Both the position numbers and the translations under genes were made by a program. Below the pieces are notes generated by a model. The model was not told where the DNA came from. It ran no database searches and saw only the letters and a program-made list of their open reading frames with translations. 64,000 nt of DNA from Planctomycetota bacterium (GTDB lineage: Bacteria > Planctomycetota > UBA1135 > GCA-002686595): positions 1 to 64,000 of the forward strand of contig CANKOY010000009.1 in the NCBI GenBank assembly GCA_947484275.1. Direction: 5' to 3'. Every line of letters starts with the position of its first letter. Within the stretch, counting starts at the first letter, position 1. This document shows, in pieces, positions 17,749-26,330 of this stretch.

Positions 17749-19581
17749 CTACTGTCCGGGCTGTCGCGCGGCGTCGCGATGCCGGCGAGCCGCGGCGCCG
17801 TCACCGCGCAGTTCGGCAAGCTCGGCCAAACCGAGATGGCCCGGCCCATGCTCGGGTTTCAATGTCACGCAGGTCTGCCAGTGACGCTCGGCTGCAGGCA
17901 GGTCTCCGGACTCCGCATAGGCCCGACCGATCATGAAGTGCGTATCCGCGTCGGTCGGGTTGATGGCGAGGGCGGCCGTGTATTGCGCAATGCCCTCGGC
18001 AAAGCGACCGGCGGCGCAGTACATGCCCGCGAGATTCTCACGGGCTTCGAGGAACTCCGGTTGCACGTTCACAGCCTCCTCGAAGGCCGCGATCGCCCCG
18101 TCGAAGTCCCCAAGTTGTGCGCGGGCGACTCCGCGTTCGTAGGCGCTGCGGGCGCGCGTGACGTCAAGTTCCAGCTTTGAATGCTCGCGCACGGCGTTGA
18201 TTCGCGTCCGGATTCCGTCGCCGGTCAACAGGGCGAAAGGCAGGGCAACTGCGACGAATCCCCACCCCGCGCGGGTCGGGCGCTTCGCGCGCATCAGTTC
18301 GCGCGCCTGCCAGAGCGCATTGGGCAGGCGAACCATGCGCCAGATCTGCAGGGCGAAGAACGCCGTCAGGGCCGCCAGTGCGAACGCCAGAAGCAACGGC
18401 ACGCCTTCGTTCACCCCGGGAAACATCGGGTAGCCCCGGAACGCGAACAGCCCGATCAGGAAAGCGACGGCAAGCAACAGGTTTTCACCGAATCCCGGCG
18501 CGCCGGGGCGCTCGGCCTTGCCCCCGAACGCAAGAGCAACGACCACGGAAGGCGCCAGGAGCATCAGTGAAAACAGGGGCTGAAACTCTCCGCCGTGAAA
18601 CAAGAGCAGGGCGAAGGTGGACCACATGAAGGCTGCGGTCAGCGCGACGCCGAGGAATCGTGATCCGAGACTGGCTCCGGCCTTGCGCGCTGGCTTAGCG
18701 CGGGTTGTCCACAGCGAAGGCGCGCCAAGGCCCACGTACAGCGCGTCCGTGGGACAAACGCTGACGCAGTCGAGGCACTTCATGCAGCCGGGGTCGACGA
18801 TCGCCTTCCAGTCGCGCACTTCCTGGTGCACGCGCACATTGGATGTGCAAACCGCCGTGCAGTGACCGCAACCGTTGCACGCGTCCGTGACGCGAATGCG
18901 CACGGGCGCCAGTTGATCGGCAATGCCGAAAATCGCTCCGTAGGGGCAGGCGTAGGTGCAAAAACCCTTGGCGCCGAGGAAGTACACCAGCGCTCCGCCG
19001 CAGACCACGAAGGTCGTCAAGGCCATGGCCCAGCCTGGAAACGTGGCCCAGAACAGGTTGGTGGTGAGCTGCACCTCGCCCACGCCGACTCCATTTCCAA
19101 AGACCGCGCGGTGCAAGAGCGGCGCCAGGAACATGTAGACGAAGGCGATCCACGGCACGGCGCCAAGCAGGCCCAATTGCACGGGGCGTGGGCGCAGGCC
19201 GAGCTTCTCCAAGAGCCAGCGACAACCGTCCTGCAGGGCGACCAGGTGACAGGCCCAGCCGCAGAAGAACCGTCCGAAGATCGCCGTGGAGAGAATCGCC
19301 AGCGCGAAGAAGATCAAGCCCGCGTTGATCACGCCATGCTTGGAGAACTCCATCGATTCCGATGGCTCCAGGGGCGTCATCGTGCTGCCGGAATTCCACC
19401 AATGCGCGATGTGCAGGGCGATGGCGACGTGAACGGCGAGCAGAACTGTGGCGCGCCAGCGTCCCGCGCGCGACTTGCGCGGAACGACGCCGCTCTTCGG
19501 GTCGTCGGGCTCCGTGGCCGACGCCGTTCGCTCGCCACAGGTTTTGGGCACGGGCGGACTCTTGGGGGGGGCGCTAGCCAC
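17749..19581 (-). CDS. NosR/NapH-type membrane polyferredoxin with C-terminal TPR domain
   Basis: About 610 aa. Membrane segments alternate with the family's cysteine motifs: GRFFCGWACHL near residue 110 and GFCTYACPYGAIF near 215. Two [4Fe-4S] ferredoxin motifs follow, CNGCGHCTAVC near 245 and CMKCLDCVSVCP near 275. More membrane helices and a C-terminal TPR block (SAYERGVARAQLGDFDGAI and two further units) complete it. NosR, NapH and CcoG relatives pass electrons across or along the membrane to periplasmic reductases or assembly factors. The first Cys motif has His where Pro is usual. GTG 19581 overlaps the upstream stop by 8 nt and has AAGGA ahead; an ATG at 19626 is possible but overlaps more. 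The electron acceptor is not encoded nearby. Confidence 0.82.
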   Translation of the reverse strand: MASAPPKSPPVPKTCGERTASATEPDDPKSGVVPRKSRAGRWRATVLLAVHVAIALHIAHWWNSGSTMTPLEPSESMEFSKHGVINAGLIFFALAILSTAIFGRFFCGWACHLVALQDGCRWLLEKLGLRPRPVQLGLLGAVPWIAFVYMFLAPLLHRAVFGNGVGVGEVQLTTNLFWATFPGWAMALTTFVVCGGALVYFLGAKGFCTYACPYGAIFGIADQLAPVRIRVTDACNGCGHCTAVCTSNVRVHQEVRDWKAIVDPGCMKCLDCVSVCPTDALYVGLGAPSLWTTRAKPARKAGASLGSRFLGVALTAAFMWSTFALLLFHGGEFQPLFSLMLLAPSVVVALAFGGKAERPGAPGFGENLLLAVAFLIGLFAFRGYPMFPGVNEGVPLLLAFALAALTAFFALQIWRMVRLPNALWQARELMRAKRPTRAGWGFVAVALPFALLTGDGIRTRINAVREHSKLELDVTRARSAYERGVARAQLGDFDGAIAAFEEAVNVQPEFLEARENLAGMYCAAGRFAEGIAQYTAALAINPTDADTHFMIGRAYAESGDLPAAERHWQTCVTLKPEHGPGHLGLAELAELRGDGAAARRHRDAARQPGQ

Positions 19582-20380
19582 CAGCCGTCGGCGGGTCCTT
19601 GCCCTTTTCCGGAGGCGGACCGTCACCGCCGCGGCGGCGCTTGCCCTTCTCAGGTGGAGCTTGCTCGTCGCCGTCCTTGGCCCAGTAGCGACTCCAGCGT
19701 TGGGCGAGCTCGCGCGGTTCTGTCGCAGGTGCAGGGCGCACCTCGAGCTTGGCCTTGTTGTCCCGGTACCAGGCGAGCCACAGGTCGCGAGAGGCGCCCT
19801 GGTCAGCGCCGGTCAGTGCCCACATCGCCACGCGGAAGTCCTTCATGAACGGCTGGACCTTTCCTTGTCCGCCCATTTCCATCAAGTCGGTCAGGGCTTT
19901 GACGGCTTCCTTGGTGCGGATACGCGAGATGCCGAGGATGCGCGCTTCGAGCACGCCGGCGTCCTGGATCGACCAGGGATTGTCTGCCAGGATCTCCAAT
20001 GACCCGGGGTCGCCGTGCTGGCCGATGGCGCGCATCAGGCCCGCGTAGCCGAGGACGTCCTCCTTGGCCGCTTTGACCTTCGCGCGCCCGTGCAGTTCGT
20101 CCAGGGCTTTCTTGTGCTCGTTGAAGCGCAGCGCTTCGACCGCCGCGCCCCGCACGGCGGAGTCTTTGTCCGACAGACCGCGGGCGATCAGCCTGACGAC
20201 TTCGGCGTCGGCGATTTCCGCGCAGGACTCGATGGCGCGCAGTCGCGTGCCGACCTCGGGCTTGGAGAGTGCCTCGGTCAATTGCGCCACGGCCGCCTTC
20301 ACTTTCTCAGGATCCGGCGGCACAGGCTTGGGCGGATCCTGGATCAACGGGATCAGCGAGAGGAGCAGCGGGATCAACAT
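19574..20380 (-). CDS. Secreted HEAT-repeat protein
   Basis: A 268-aa protein with a short hydrophobic N-terminus (MLIPLLLSLIPLIQ) that may be a signal peptide or anchor. HEAT-like helical pairs follow (AIESCAEIADAEVVRLIARG, SAVRGAAVEALRFNEHKKAL). The C-terminal 30 residues are a Lys/Gly/Pro-rich disordered tail. The stop overlaps the start of the polyferredoxin gene, so the two are probably cotranscribed and may form a complex, HEAT repeats being binding scaffolds. No catalytic residues seen. Confidence 0.8.
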   Translation of the reverse strand: MLIPLLLSLIPLIQDPPKPVPPDPEKVKAAVAQLTEALSKPEVGTRLRAIESCAEIADAEVVRLIARGLSDKDSAVRGAAVEALRFNEHKKALDELHGRAKVKAAKEDVLGYAGLMRAIGQHGDPGSLEILADNPWSIQDAGVLEARILGISRIRTKEAVKALTDLMEMGGQGKVQPFMKDFRVAMWALTGADQGASRDLWLAWYRDNKAKLEVRPAPATEPRELAQRWSRYWAKDGDEQAPPEKGKRRRGGDGPPPEKGKDPPTAGG

Positions 20381-20413
20381 CGGGGCATTCCTGGCGGGTT
20401 CGTCGTCGGCGGA

Positions 20414-21322
20414 TCAGTGCTTGGAGAAATTGTCGACCACCTGGGGTCGAGAAGGCAAGTCCGCGGGCAGAGAGTTCGACTTGCGCAGGCTTTCGGCAAG
20501 ACTCCCATCGTAGTTTTGCTCCGGGTGAGCCTTCAGAGTCCACGTGGGACCGCCCTGTTTCCAGCGCAGAATCACGCGTTCGTCTGTGAGCTTCAACTCG
20601 GAGGCGTTGACGAGCAGGGCCAGCGTGAAGCGGGCATCCTGAGGGGTTTGTGCAGTTTCCTGGAGCAGGTCGTGCAGCAGGCGCACGGCGCAGGCACCCG
20701 TCATCGGCAAGTCGATTTGAAGCACGCCGTCCTTCAGGGACAGCCAGGAGCGCTTTTCTGTGGCCATTTCTCTCCAGAGTTCGCGCGTGCGGTCGTCGAA
20801 TCGATCGAAAACCGCGTCGAACCTGCGCTCAGCAATCAGCCCCTCGAGCCTGAGATGGAGTGCGCGCTCGAACAGTGAGATCATCCGCGCTGCGTCGGCC
20901 ACATGCAGGCTCTGGTGGAGTCCGAGGTGCTGGGTGTCCCCTAGGTAGTAGCCCGAGTTCTTGAATGTGATGGTCTTCAGGCTCTGCATCATTTCCCGCT
21001 CCCACGCCTGCCAAGGACCATCATCGTCCTGAGTGATCTCCTTGGACTTCGCCTCGAGCTTCTCGAAGTCGAAGTGGAACGGCCAGTCGATTAACATCAT
21101 CTCCCGGCGTCCCTTGCTGACGCGGCCAGCGAAATCGACGCTTGTGGCCGGATCGTCGCCGCTGGTTTGTATCCCGTCGTAGAGGATCAACAGGTCGAAG
21201 GCGTCCGCGGCGGGATCGTGACGCAGGTGGATTTCCTGCCGTTCGAACGCGATCGGCGCGCAACTGGCTAGGGCGGCCAACACACAGGCCGCGGCCCACA
21301 ACGAGAATTTTCGCGAATGCAT
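20414..21322 (-). CDS. Lipoprotein of unknown function
   Basis: 302 aa starting at ATG 21322 with a typical lipoprotein signal (WAAACVLAALASCAP; Cys about residue 20). The longer frame upstream lacks a signal peptide. Mature sequence is mixed alpha/beta with no recognised family (FDLLILYDGIQTSG, MMLIDWPFHFDFEK). It lies 33 bp upstream of the HEAT gene on the same strand, so it is probably the first gene of a three-gene operon ending with the polyferredoxin. Confidence 0.72.
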   Translation of the reverse strand: MHSRKFSLWAAACVLAALASCAPIAFERQEIHLRHDPAADAFDLLILYDGIQTSGDDPATSVDFAGRVSKGRREMMLIDWPFHFDFEKLEAKSKEITQDDDGPWQAWEREMMQSLKTITFKNSGYYLGDTQHLGLHQSLHVADAARMISLFERALHLRLEGLIAERRFDAVFDRFDDRTRELWREMATEKRSWLSLKDGVLQIDLPMTGACAVRLLHDLLQETAQTPQDARFTLALLVNASELKLTDERVILRWKQGGPTWTLKAHPEQNYDGSLAESLRKSNSLPADLPSRPQVVDNFSKH

Positions 21323-21646
21323 GGGACTCCGTCTTTGGGTTCCCAGTCGGGTCGATCGGCCCCGGGGATCGCGGCCGACCCCGACTTGAGCCTCCAGCGT
21401 GACGCCTGGGCTGCCCGCAGCCAAGTCCACAGGCTTTCCCAGCGAATTTCTTTCCTAGTCGCGGCTCCCACGGCGCCCTGAGCGCGTTTGCACAACTGAA
21501 CAGTCGCTTTGCGCGCGCGGCTTCTCGTCGCGGCAGTCATGGGCGCGGGGCAGCGGGCCGATAACAGGAAAGCTCACATTCCACGCTGCAGAACCGCCGT
21601 CGGCTCCGCGTGGGCCGAGTCCGCGGAGCGCCCCGCGATCAACCCA

Positions 21647-22225
21647 ATGCAACTCTCACTCCACACTCGGCTGCTCGCGTCATGTCCGGGAGGCTCGGCG
21701 CGCTCCCGTCTCGGATTCTCGATGATCGAGCTGATGGTCGTCATGGCCGTCTTGACCATGGCCGTTGGGATGTTCTCAAGCACGCTGGTTGCGACCTCGC
21801 GTCACAGCCGCATGAAGCGCGAGACAGCGATCGCGTCCGAGGGCGCGCGGCGTGCCTTGGAATGGATGCGCAGCCAGCCGTGCTCGATCTTGTTCGCGAT
21901 GTACAACGCAAATCCGGCCGACGATCCGGCCGGGCCGGGGACAGCCCCCGGAAGCAACTTCCTCGTGCCGGGCCTCTCGCCGCGCAAGGCCGACGCCGAC
22001 GGTTTTGTGGGCCAGATCATATTTCCCGTCACCAACGGCGTCCTGCGCGAGGACATGGTCAGTCCAGTCCTCGGCATGCCGCGGGACTTGAACGGCGACG
22101 ACGTCATCGACGATGCCGCACACTCGAGCGACTATCTGCTCTTGCCGGTGCACGTTCGCATTGAATGGAACGGCGTGGCCGGCGATGTTTCCTTCGATCT
22201 GTACAACCAATTCGTGAGGCTATGA
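21647..22225 (+). CDS. Type IV pilin-like (pseudopilin) protein, PilV/GspI type
   Basis: 192 aa. The prepilin signature is clear: a basic leader ending SARSRLG, then F-S-M-I-E-L followed by the hydrophobic helix MVVMAVLTMAVGMFSSTLVA with Glu at mature position +5. It is predicted to be cleaved and N-methylated by prepilin peptidase and inserted in the inner membrane. ATG 21647 leaves a short leader; the longer frame starts inside non-pilin sequence. The C-terminal part holds an Asp-rich loop (DLNGDDVIDD). It is the first gene of a tight operon with the next two pilin-like genes. Confidence 0.85.
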   Translation: MQLSLHTRLLASCPGGSARSRLGFSMIELMVVMAVLTMAVGMFSSTLVATSRHSRMKRETAIASEGARRALEWMRSQPCSILFAMYNANPADDPAGPGTAPGSNFLVPGLSPRKADADGFVGQIIFPVTNGVLREDMVSPVLGMPRDLNGDDVIDDAAHSSDYLLLPVHVRIEWNGVAGDVSFDLYNQFVRL

Positions 22226-22827
22226 CCAGGCGTCTCACTTCCGCGCGAGCGCGAGCAGGCTTCACGCTGCTCGAGGTCCTGATCGCGATCACGATCCTGG
22301 GGATGATCGCGGCCAACGTGGTGATGGTCACGCGTTCGAGCTCCAAGGCCTACGAGTCCGGCGCGTCGTTGAGCACGCTGGACATTCAACTCGACAACAC
22401 GATGGATCGCATCGCGATGGCGCTGATGGCCGCGCGCAAGGAATCGCTGACTCCGAACAATCCGTCGCCGCTGTGGACCGACTTCCTGATCTTCGATCAA
22501 AGCCAGGGCTTCGAGGGCGGGATGGAGGTGATCGGTGACCTCGAGCGCATCGAGCTCGTGCCGGGCCCTGAGCAAATCGTCTGGAAGCAGCGGCCGGGCG
22601 CCTTGGACGAACGCCGTGTCGTCTGGACGAACTGGGTGCGCGAACTCTTCAAGGACGAGATCGACAACGGAATCGACGACGACCTGAATGGACTCACCGA
22701 CGAGGCCGGGCTGAGTTTCACCATCGATGGCAGTCGAGTGACGATTCGCCTGACGCTGGAGCGCGACGGGCCCGAGCACTCGATTCTGAAGCGCACCCAG
22801 GAAACCACCGTGACCTGCAGGAATTGA
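22222..22827 (+). CDS. Type IV pilin-like (pseudopilin) protein, PilW/GspJ type
   Basis: 201 aa starting at ATG 22222, overlapping the previous stop as ATGA, which indicates translational coupling. The leader ends ARARAG, followed by FTLLEVLIAITILGMIAAN, a textbook type III signal peptide with E5. The globular part contains an Asp-rich calcium-loop-like segment (DNGIDDDLNGLTDE). Probably a minor pseudopilin priming a type II secretion-like or type IV pilus-like filament, inferred from the set of three. Confidence 0.87.
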   Translation: MTRRLTSARARAGFTLLEVLIAITILGMIAANVVMVTRSSSKAYESGASLSTLDIQLDNTMDRIAMALMAARKESLTPNNPSPLWTDFLIFDQSQGFEGGMEVIGDLERIELVPGPEQIVWKQRPGALDERRVVWTNWVRELFKDEIDNGIDDDLNGLTDEAGLSFTIDGSRVTIRLTLERDGPEHSILKRTQETTVTCRN

Positions 22828-22829
22828 CC

Positions 22830-24362
22830 ATGATGAAAGTTCGAGGAATCGGCGCGCGAGCACGCCAGGGCGAGCGGGGCGGAAGCGTCCTGGTGGTCGC
22901 GCTCCTGGTCGTCGTCGGCGTCGCGATGTTGGGCGCTTGCCTGGTGCAGTTCAGCGCATCGATGACCCGCAACCAGATGCAGGCCGTGGACAACAAGCGC
23001 GCCTTCTATTTGGCCGAGGCCGGCCTGAGCGAAGCCCTGCTGGGACTGCGCATGGGCAAGAGTGGAAACGTCGGCTCAGTAGGGATGCCCGCCCGTCTTG
23101 GCGACGGAATCCTGTGGGTCGAAGCCCTGGGAACGCCCGACAGGCGCATCGTGCTCAAGAGCAATGGTCTCTGCGGCGGCGGCCGCGCATCGCTCTCGAT
23201 CGTGGTCGAGCGCAGATCGGAATCCACCGCGGCGCTTGGGATTTTCTCCGACGGCGACCTGGTCGTGAAGAGCGGCAGCGTCATCGACGCCTACGATTCG
23301 ACGGCGCCCGAGCCAGAAGAACTCGTCGCGGGGTTCGGTGGGCTCATCGGAGTCCCGCCGCCGCCGCCGCCGATCGCAACTCGCGTGGGCAGCAACGGAA
23401 ACATCGACGTGCAGGGTACGACGCGGCTGACGACGCGCATCGCAGGCGATGTCACCCCGGGACCAGATGGCGTGGTCACCAGCGGAGTGGGCGTGACGAT
23501 CACCGGTTCCACTGCTCCGCGCATGGAACCGATTGCACTGCCTGAGATCACCGTGCCGAAGCTCGATTCGAAGGGTGATTTGATCCACAAAAGCCTCACG
23601 CCGCGGACCGTATACGCCGGCGAGAACCGCTACGACTCCATGATTGTGGGCGCGGGAGCCCAGGTGATCATCTCCGGGCCCCAGATCCTGGTGGTGGGCT
23701 CGATGGTGTTGGACGACACCGCCCGCCTGACGATCGACACGGCGCTGGGCAGCGTGGAAATTCACGCGACGGAATACTTGAACTTCGGCCTGGGAAGCAC
23801 GGTGACCACCGTGCTCGAGGATCCATCGAAAGTGCGTTTCTTGATTTCCGCCTCGCAAGCTGTCGATCGCGATGGCGACGGGGTCGTCGATCCGCCCGTG
23901 ACGATCAACTCGACCGGAAAAATGTACGCCACGCTCTACGCGCCGATGGCGCCGATCGCCCTCGGCAATTCCCTGGAGTTGTTCGGCGCGATCACCGCCT
24001 CGAGCCTGAGCCTGAGCCAAGGTGCGAAACTGCATTTCGACGAGGCGCTCCTGTCCGACGACGGCGCAGGCGCGGGGAACGTGCAACTGCTGTCGTGGCG
24101 AATCATCCCGCTGCCCGACGTGCCCCTGGCCAGTCTGCGGATCGACCCGCTGGTGGCTCTCAGGCTGCAGGGCACAGTGTTGACGAAGCCCGCCGACTCG
24201 CACCAGTTGATCGACTTCGCGATCGAGTTCGCGGATCTCGAGGGCAGGACTCGTACGTTCATCGGTGAAGAAACCCAATTCAACTGGACCCAGGTCCAGA
24301 CTGTCGTGACAACCACGCGCCGGGGGGACGTGAACTTCGATGCGGTCGTCGATGCGCCTTGA
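22830..24362 (+). CDS. PilX-like minor pilin with C-terminal dockerin-like stub
   Basis: 510 aa. The N-terminus (GGSVLVVALLVVVGVAMLGACLVQF, then AFYLAEAGLSEALLGL) matches the PilX N-terminal pattern, including the AFYLAEAG motif. The long middle is beta-rich (GNIDVQGTTRLTTRIAG). It contains a Ca2+-loop-like motif (DRDGDGVVDP) and ends RRGDVNFDAVVDAP, the beginning of a dockerin-type repeat cut short by the stop. ATG 22830 follows the previous stop by 2 nt. It completes a three-gene pseudopilin operon. Confidence 0.82.
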   Translation: MMKVRGIGARARQGERGGSVLVVALLVVVGVAMLGACLVQFSASMTRNQMQAVDNKRAFYLAEAGLSEALLGLRMGKSGNVGSVGMPARLGDGILWVEALGTPDRRIVLKSNGLCGGGRASLSIVVERRSESTAALGIFSDGDLVVKSGSVIDAYDSTAPEPEELVAGFGGLIGVPPPPPPIATRVGSNGNIDVQGTTRLTTRIAGDVTPGPDGVVTSGVGVTITGSTAPRMEPIALPEITVPKLDSKGDLIHKSLTPRTVYAGENRYDSMIVGAGAQVIISGPQILVVGSMVLDDTARLTIDTALGSVEIHATEYLNFGLGSTVTTVLEDPSKVRFLISASQAVDRDGDGVVDPPVTINSTGKMYATLYAPMAPIALGNSLELFGAITASSLSLSQGAKLHFDEALLSDDGAGAGNVQLLSWRIIPLPDVPLASLRIDPLVALRLQGTVLTKPADSHQLIDFAIEFADLEGRTRTFIGEETQFNWTQVQTVVTTTRRGDVNFDAVVDAP

Positions 24363-25749
24363 ACACGGCGTATGGCTAGGGGCGGTCGGGATCTTCATCT
24401 CGCTGCTTTTCCCGGCTGCAATTTTCGCCGGGGCAACTTCGGTGGCTTCCGCCGTTCGCTTGCCCGGCGCGATTGCAGCGTCGGAAGCGCAGGCCGAGGC
24501 CATCCGCAACGTTGTCGCCGTGCTGCGACCCGCCAGGCCCGCCGCGGCTGAGCTGATGGCCAGTCGTCTGGCGATTTTGGGCGCGGGACACATCCCCGCC
24601 ATTTTTCAGATCTTCCATCGCGGCGCCGCACCTGGCCCCGACGGCTCAGCAGAGGCGAAGGACGTGGCCCTCGAACCGGCCCAGGAGCGCGCGCTGCTCT
24701 TGGCCATGAAGCGCATGGGACCAGCCGTGAACCGGTACTTTCGCGAACTTTCGCGCCTCAGCGGGGATCGCGAAGTTCGCATGAGCGCGGTGCGCGCCTT
24801 GGGTGAGATCGCCAGCAGCGCGGAACTGCGACTGATGCTCGACCTGACACGCCCCAAGCCCGAGGAAATTTCTCCCGCGGATTCAATCGCAGTTACGGAG
24901 GAGCTTAGCGACGCCGATGCCGATCGATTCCGTGCGGCGATCGAAGCCATGCTGCTCCGCGATGCGGACGCACTGGCCCAGGTCGAAAGCCTGCTGCCCT
25001 TGGCGGAAGCAGAGTATGCGTCGCCGATGATCCACGCCGTGGCGAACCAGAACTCGCGCAGTGCCTTGGCGGTGCTCACGCGCCATCTCGGCTCCCGGCA
25101 GGAACTCGACGGTCTGCTCTTGACGGACATCGGCAAATGCGCTGCCGCTCAGCCGGCGCCGTTCACCCAGGACGTCAATGCCGCAGTGCGACGCTACCTG
25201 AGCGCATCCACGGCGGAACTCGTGCGCGAAGCGGCGCTGGTGATCGGCCGGCTCGAGGACTCAGACGCCCTGCCCAACCTGGTGACGCTGTTGTCCCATT
25301 CCGATCGCGGCGTACGACAGAACGCGCACTGGTCCCTGAAGAGGATCACGGGGCTGTACTTTGCCGCGGACCCGAAGGCTTGGTCGCCCTGGTTGGAGTT
25401 GGAGATGGCGTGGTGGCGCGATACCGCGCCGAAGCTGTTCGAGAAGCTCGAGCGGGCCCCCATCGGGGAAGCCATGGCCAGCGTGCAGCAGATCGCCCGT
25501 CGTCGCTACCCGCGACATACCTTGGCGGGTGAGTTGACTCGCGCCCTGACCCATCCCGAGGCTGAGGTCCGACGCCTGGCGTGCGTGGCCCTGGGGCAAT
25601 TTCGGTCGAGGCCCGCGGTGGAAGGCCTGATCAATGTGCTCGATGACCCGGATCCGGAACTGCGCGCAGCCGCCCACCGGGCCCTGCGGTCGATCACCGG
25701 CACCGACTTGCCCCCCGAAAGGGCCTCCTGGATCGCGGCGGGCCTCTGA
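24352..25749 (+). CDS. HEAT-repeat protein of the pseudopilin operon
   Basis: 465 aa. An N-terminal hydrophobic segment (GAVGIFISLLFPAAIFAG) suggests export or anchoring. Helical repeats span the length, with clear HEAT units such as EVRMSAVRALGEIASSAEL near 145, AELVREAALVIGRLEDSDAL near 290, and AEVRRLACVALGQFRSRPAVEGLI near 405. It overlaps the end of the PilX-like gene by 11 nt (ATG 24340 would overlap more), so it belongs to that operon and may be a scaffold for the pseudopilin system. No catalytic motif. Confidence 0.82.
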   Translation: MRLEHGVWLGAVGIFISLLFPAAIFAGATSVASAVRLPGAIAASEAQAEAIRNVVAVLRPARPAAAELMASRLAILGAGHIPAIFQIFHRGAAPGPDGSAEAKDVALEPAQERALLLAMKRMGPAVNRYFRELSRLSGDREVRMSAVRALGEIASSAELRLMLDLTRPKPEEISPADSIAVTEELSDADADRFRAAIEAMLLRDADALAQVESLLPLAEAEYASPMIHAVANQNSRSALAVLTRHLGSRQELDGLLLTDIGKCAAAQPAPFTQDVNAAVRRYLSASTAELVREAALVIGRLEDSDALPNLVTLLSHSDRGVRQNAHWSLKRITGLYFAADPKAWSPWLELEMAWWRDTAPKLFEKLERAPIGEAMASVQQIARRRYPRHTLAGELTRALTHPEAEVRRLACVALGQFRSRPAVEGLINVLDDPDPELRAAAHRALRSITGTDLPPERASWIAAGL

Positions 25750-25849
25750 GGTCCGGCCCAAGGCCGCGACAGGGTCCCGTGGCGCTCAAGCTCAGGGAGC
25801 GTCAGGTCGATTCTCCCGGACCGGCCCCCTCGGCCCAGGAGGCGTCCCC

Positions 25850-26317
25850 ATGACACACCGTCGTACCGTCAAGCTGATCCTTCCCGCGCTGCAGCTCAAG
25901 CTGATCGCAGCGTTCCTCGGGTTGTGGGTCATCGCGCTCGTGCTGCAGTACCTGCTCCTGATGAGCGTGCTTTCGAAGGCCGCGGGTGAGCTGCCGCACG
26001 ACGGGTTGCTGTTGATGGACAACCTCGGGCCGATGTTGCTGCGCATCTTCGCCATCTCAGCCGGTGCGATTCTGCCGCTGACGTTCCTCGTGGGAATGCT
26101 CGTAACACATCGCTTCGCCGGGCCGATCTACCGCTTCCAGGTTTATCTGAAACAGGTCGTCGCCGGGCAGAAGCCGCCGGATTGCAAGCTGCGCGACGGC
26201 GACGAATTGCTCGAACTGTGCGCGCTGATCAACCAGGCCACCGCGCCCGTGCGCTGCAGGGTCGAGCCGCGAGCAGAGACGCCGCTCGCCAAGACTGGAA
26301 TGCGGGCCGTGGGCTGA
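25850..26317 (+). CDS. Small two-helix membrane protein with HAMP-like linker
   Basis: 155 aa with two predicted membrane helices (about 16-40, LIAAFLGLWVIALVLQYLLLM; about 65-88, IFAISAGAILPLTFLVGML) flanking a short external loop. A HAMP-like cytoplasmic segment follows (THRFAGPIYRFQVYLKQVVAG). Such proteins resemble sensor halves without an output domain. It sits 13 bp before the CHASE4 histidine kinase and is likely an accessory of that pathway. ATG 25850 fits the first helix; the longer frame overlaps the previous gene. Confidence 0.75.
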   Translation: MTHRRTVKLILPALQLKLIAAFLGLWVIALVLQYLLLMSVLSKAAGELPHDGLLLMDNLGPMLLRIFAISAGAILPLTFLVGMLVTHRFAGPIYRFQVYLKQVVAGQKPPDCKLRDGDELLELCALINQATAPVRCRVEPRAETPLAKTGMRAVG

Positions 26318-26330
26318 GAGGCGACCCGCC

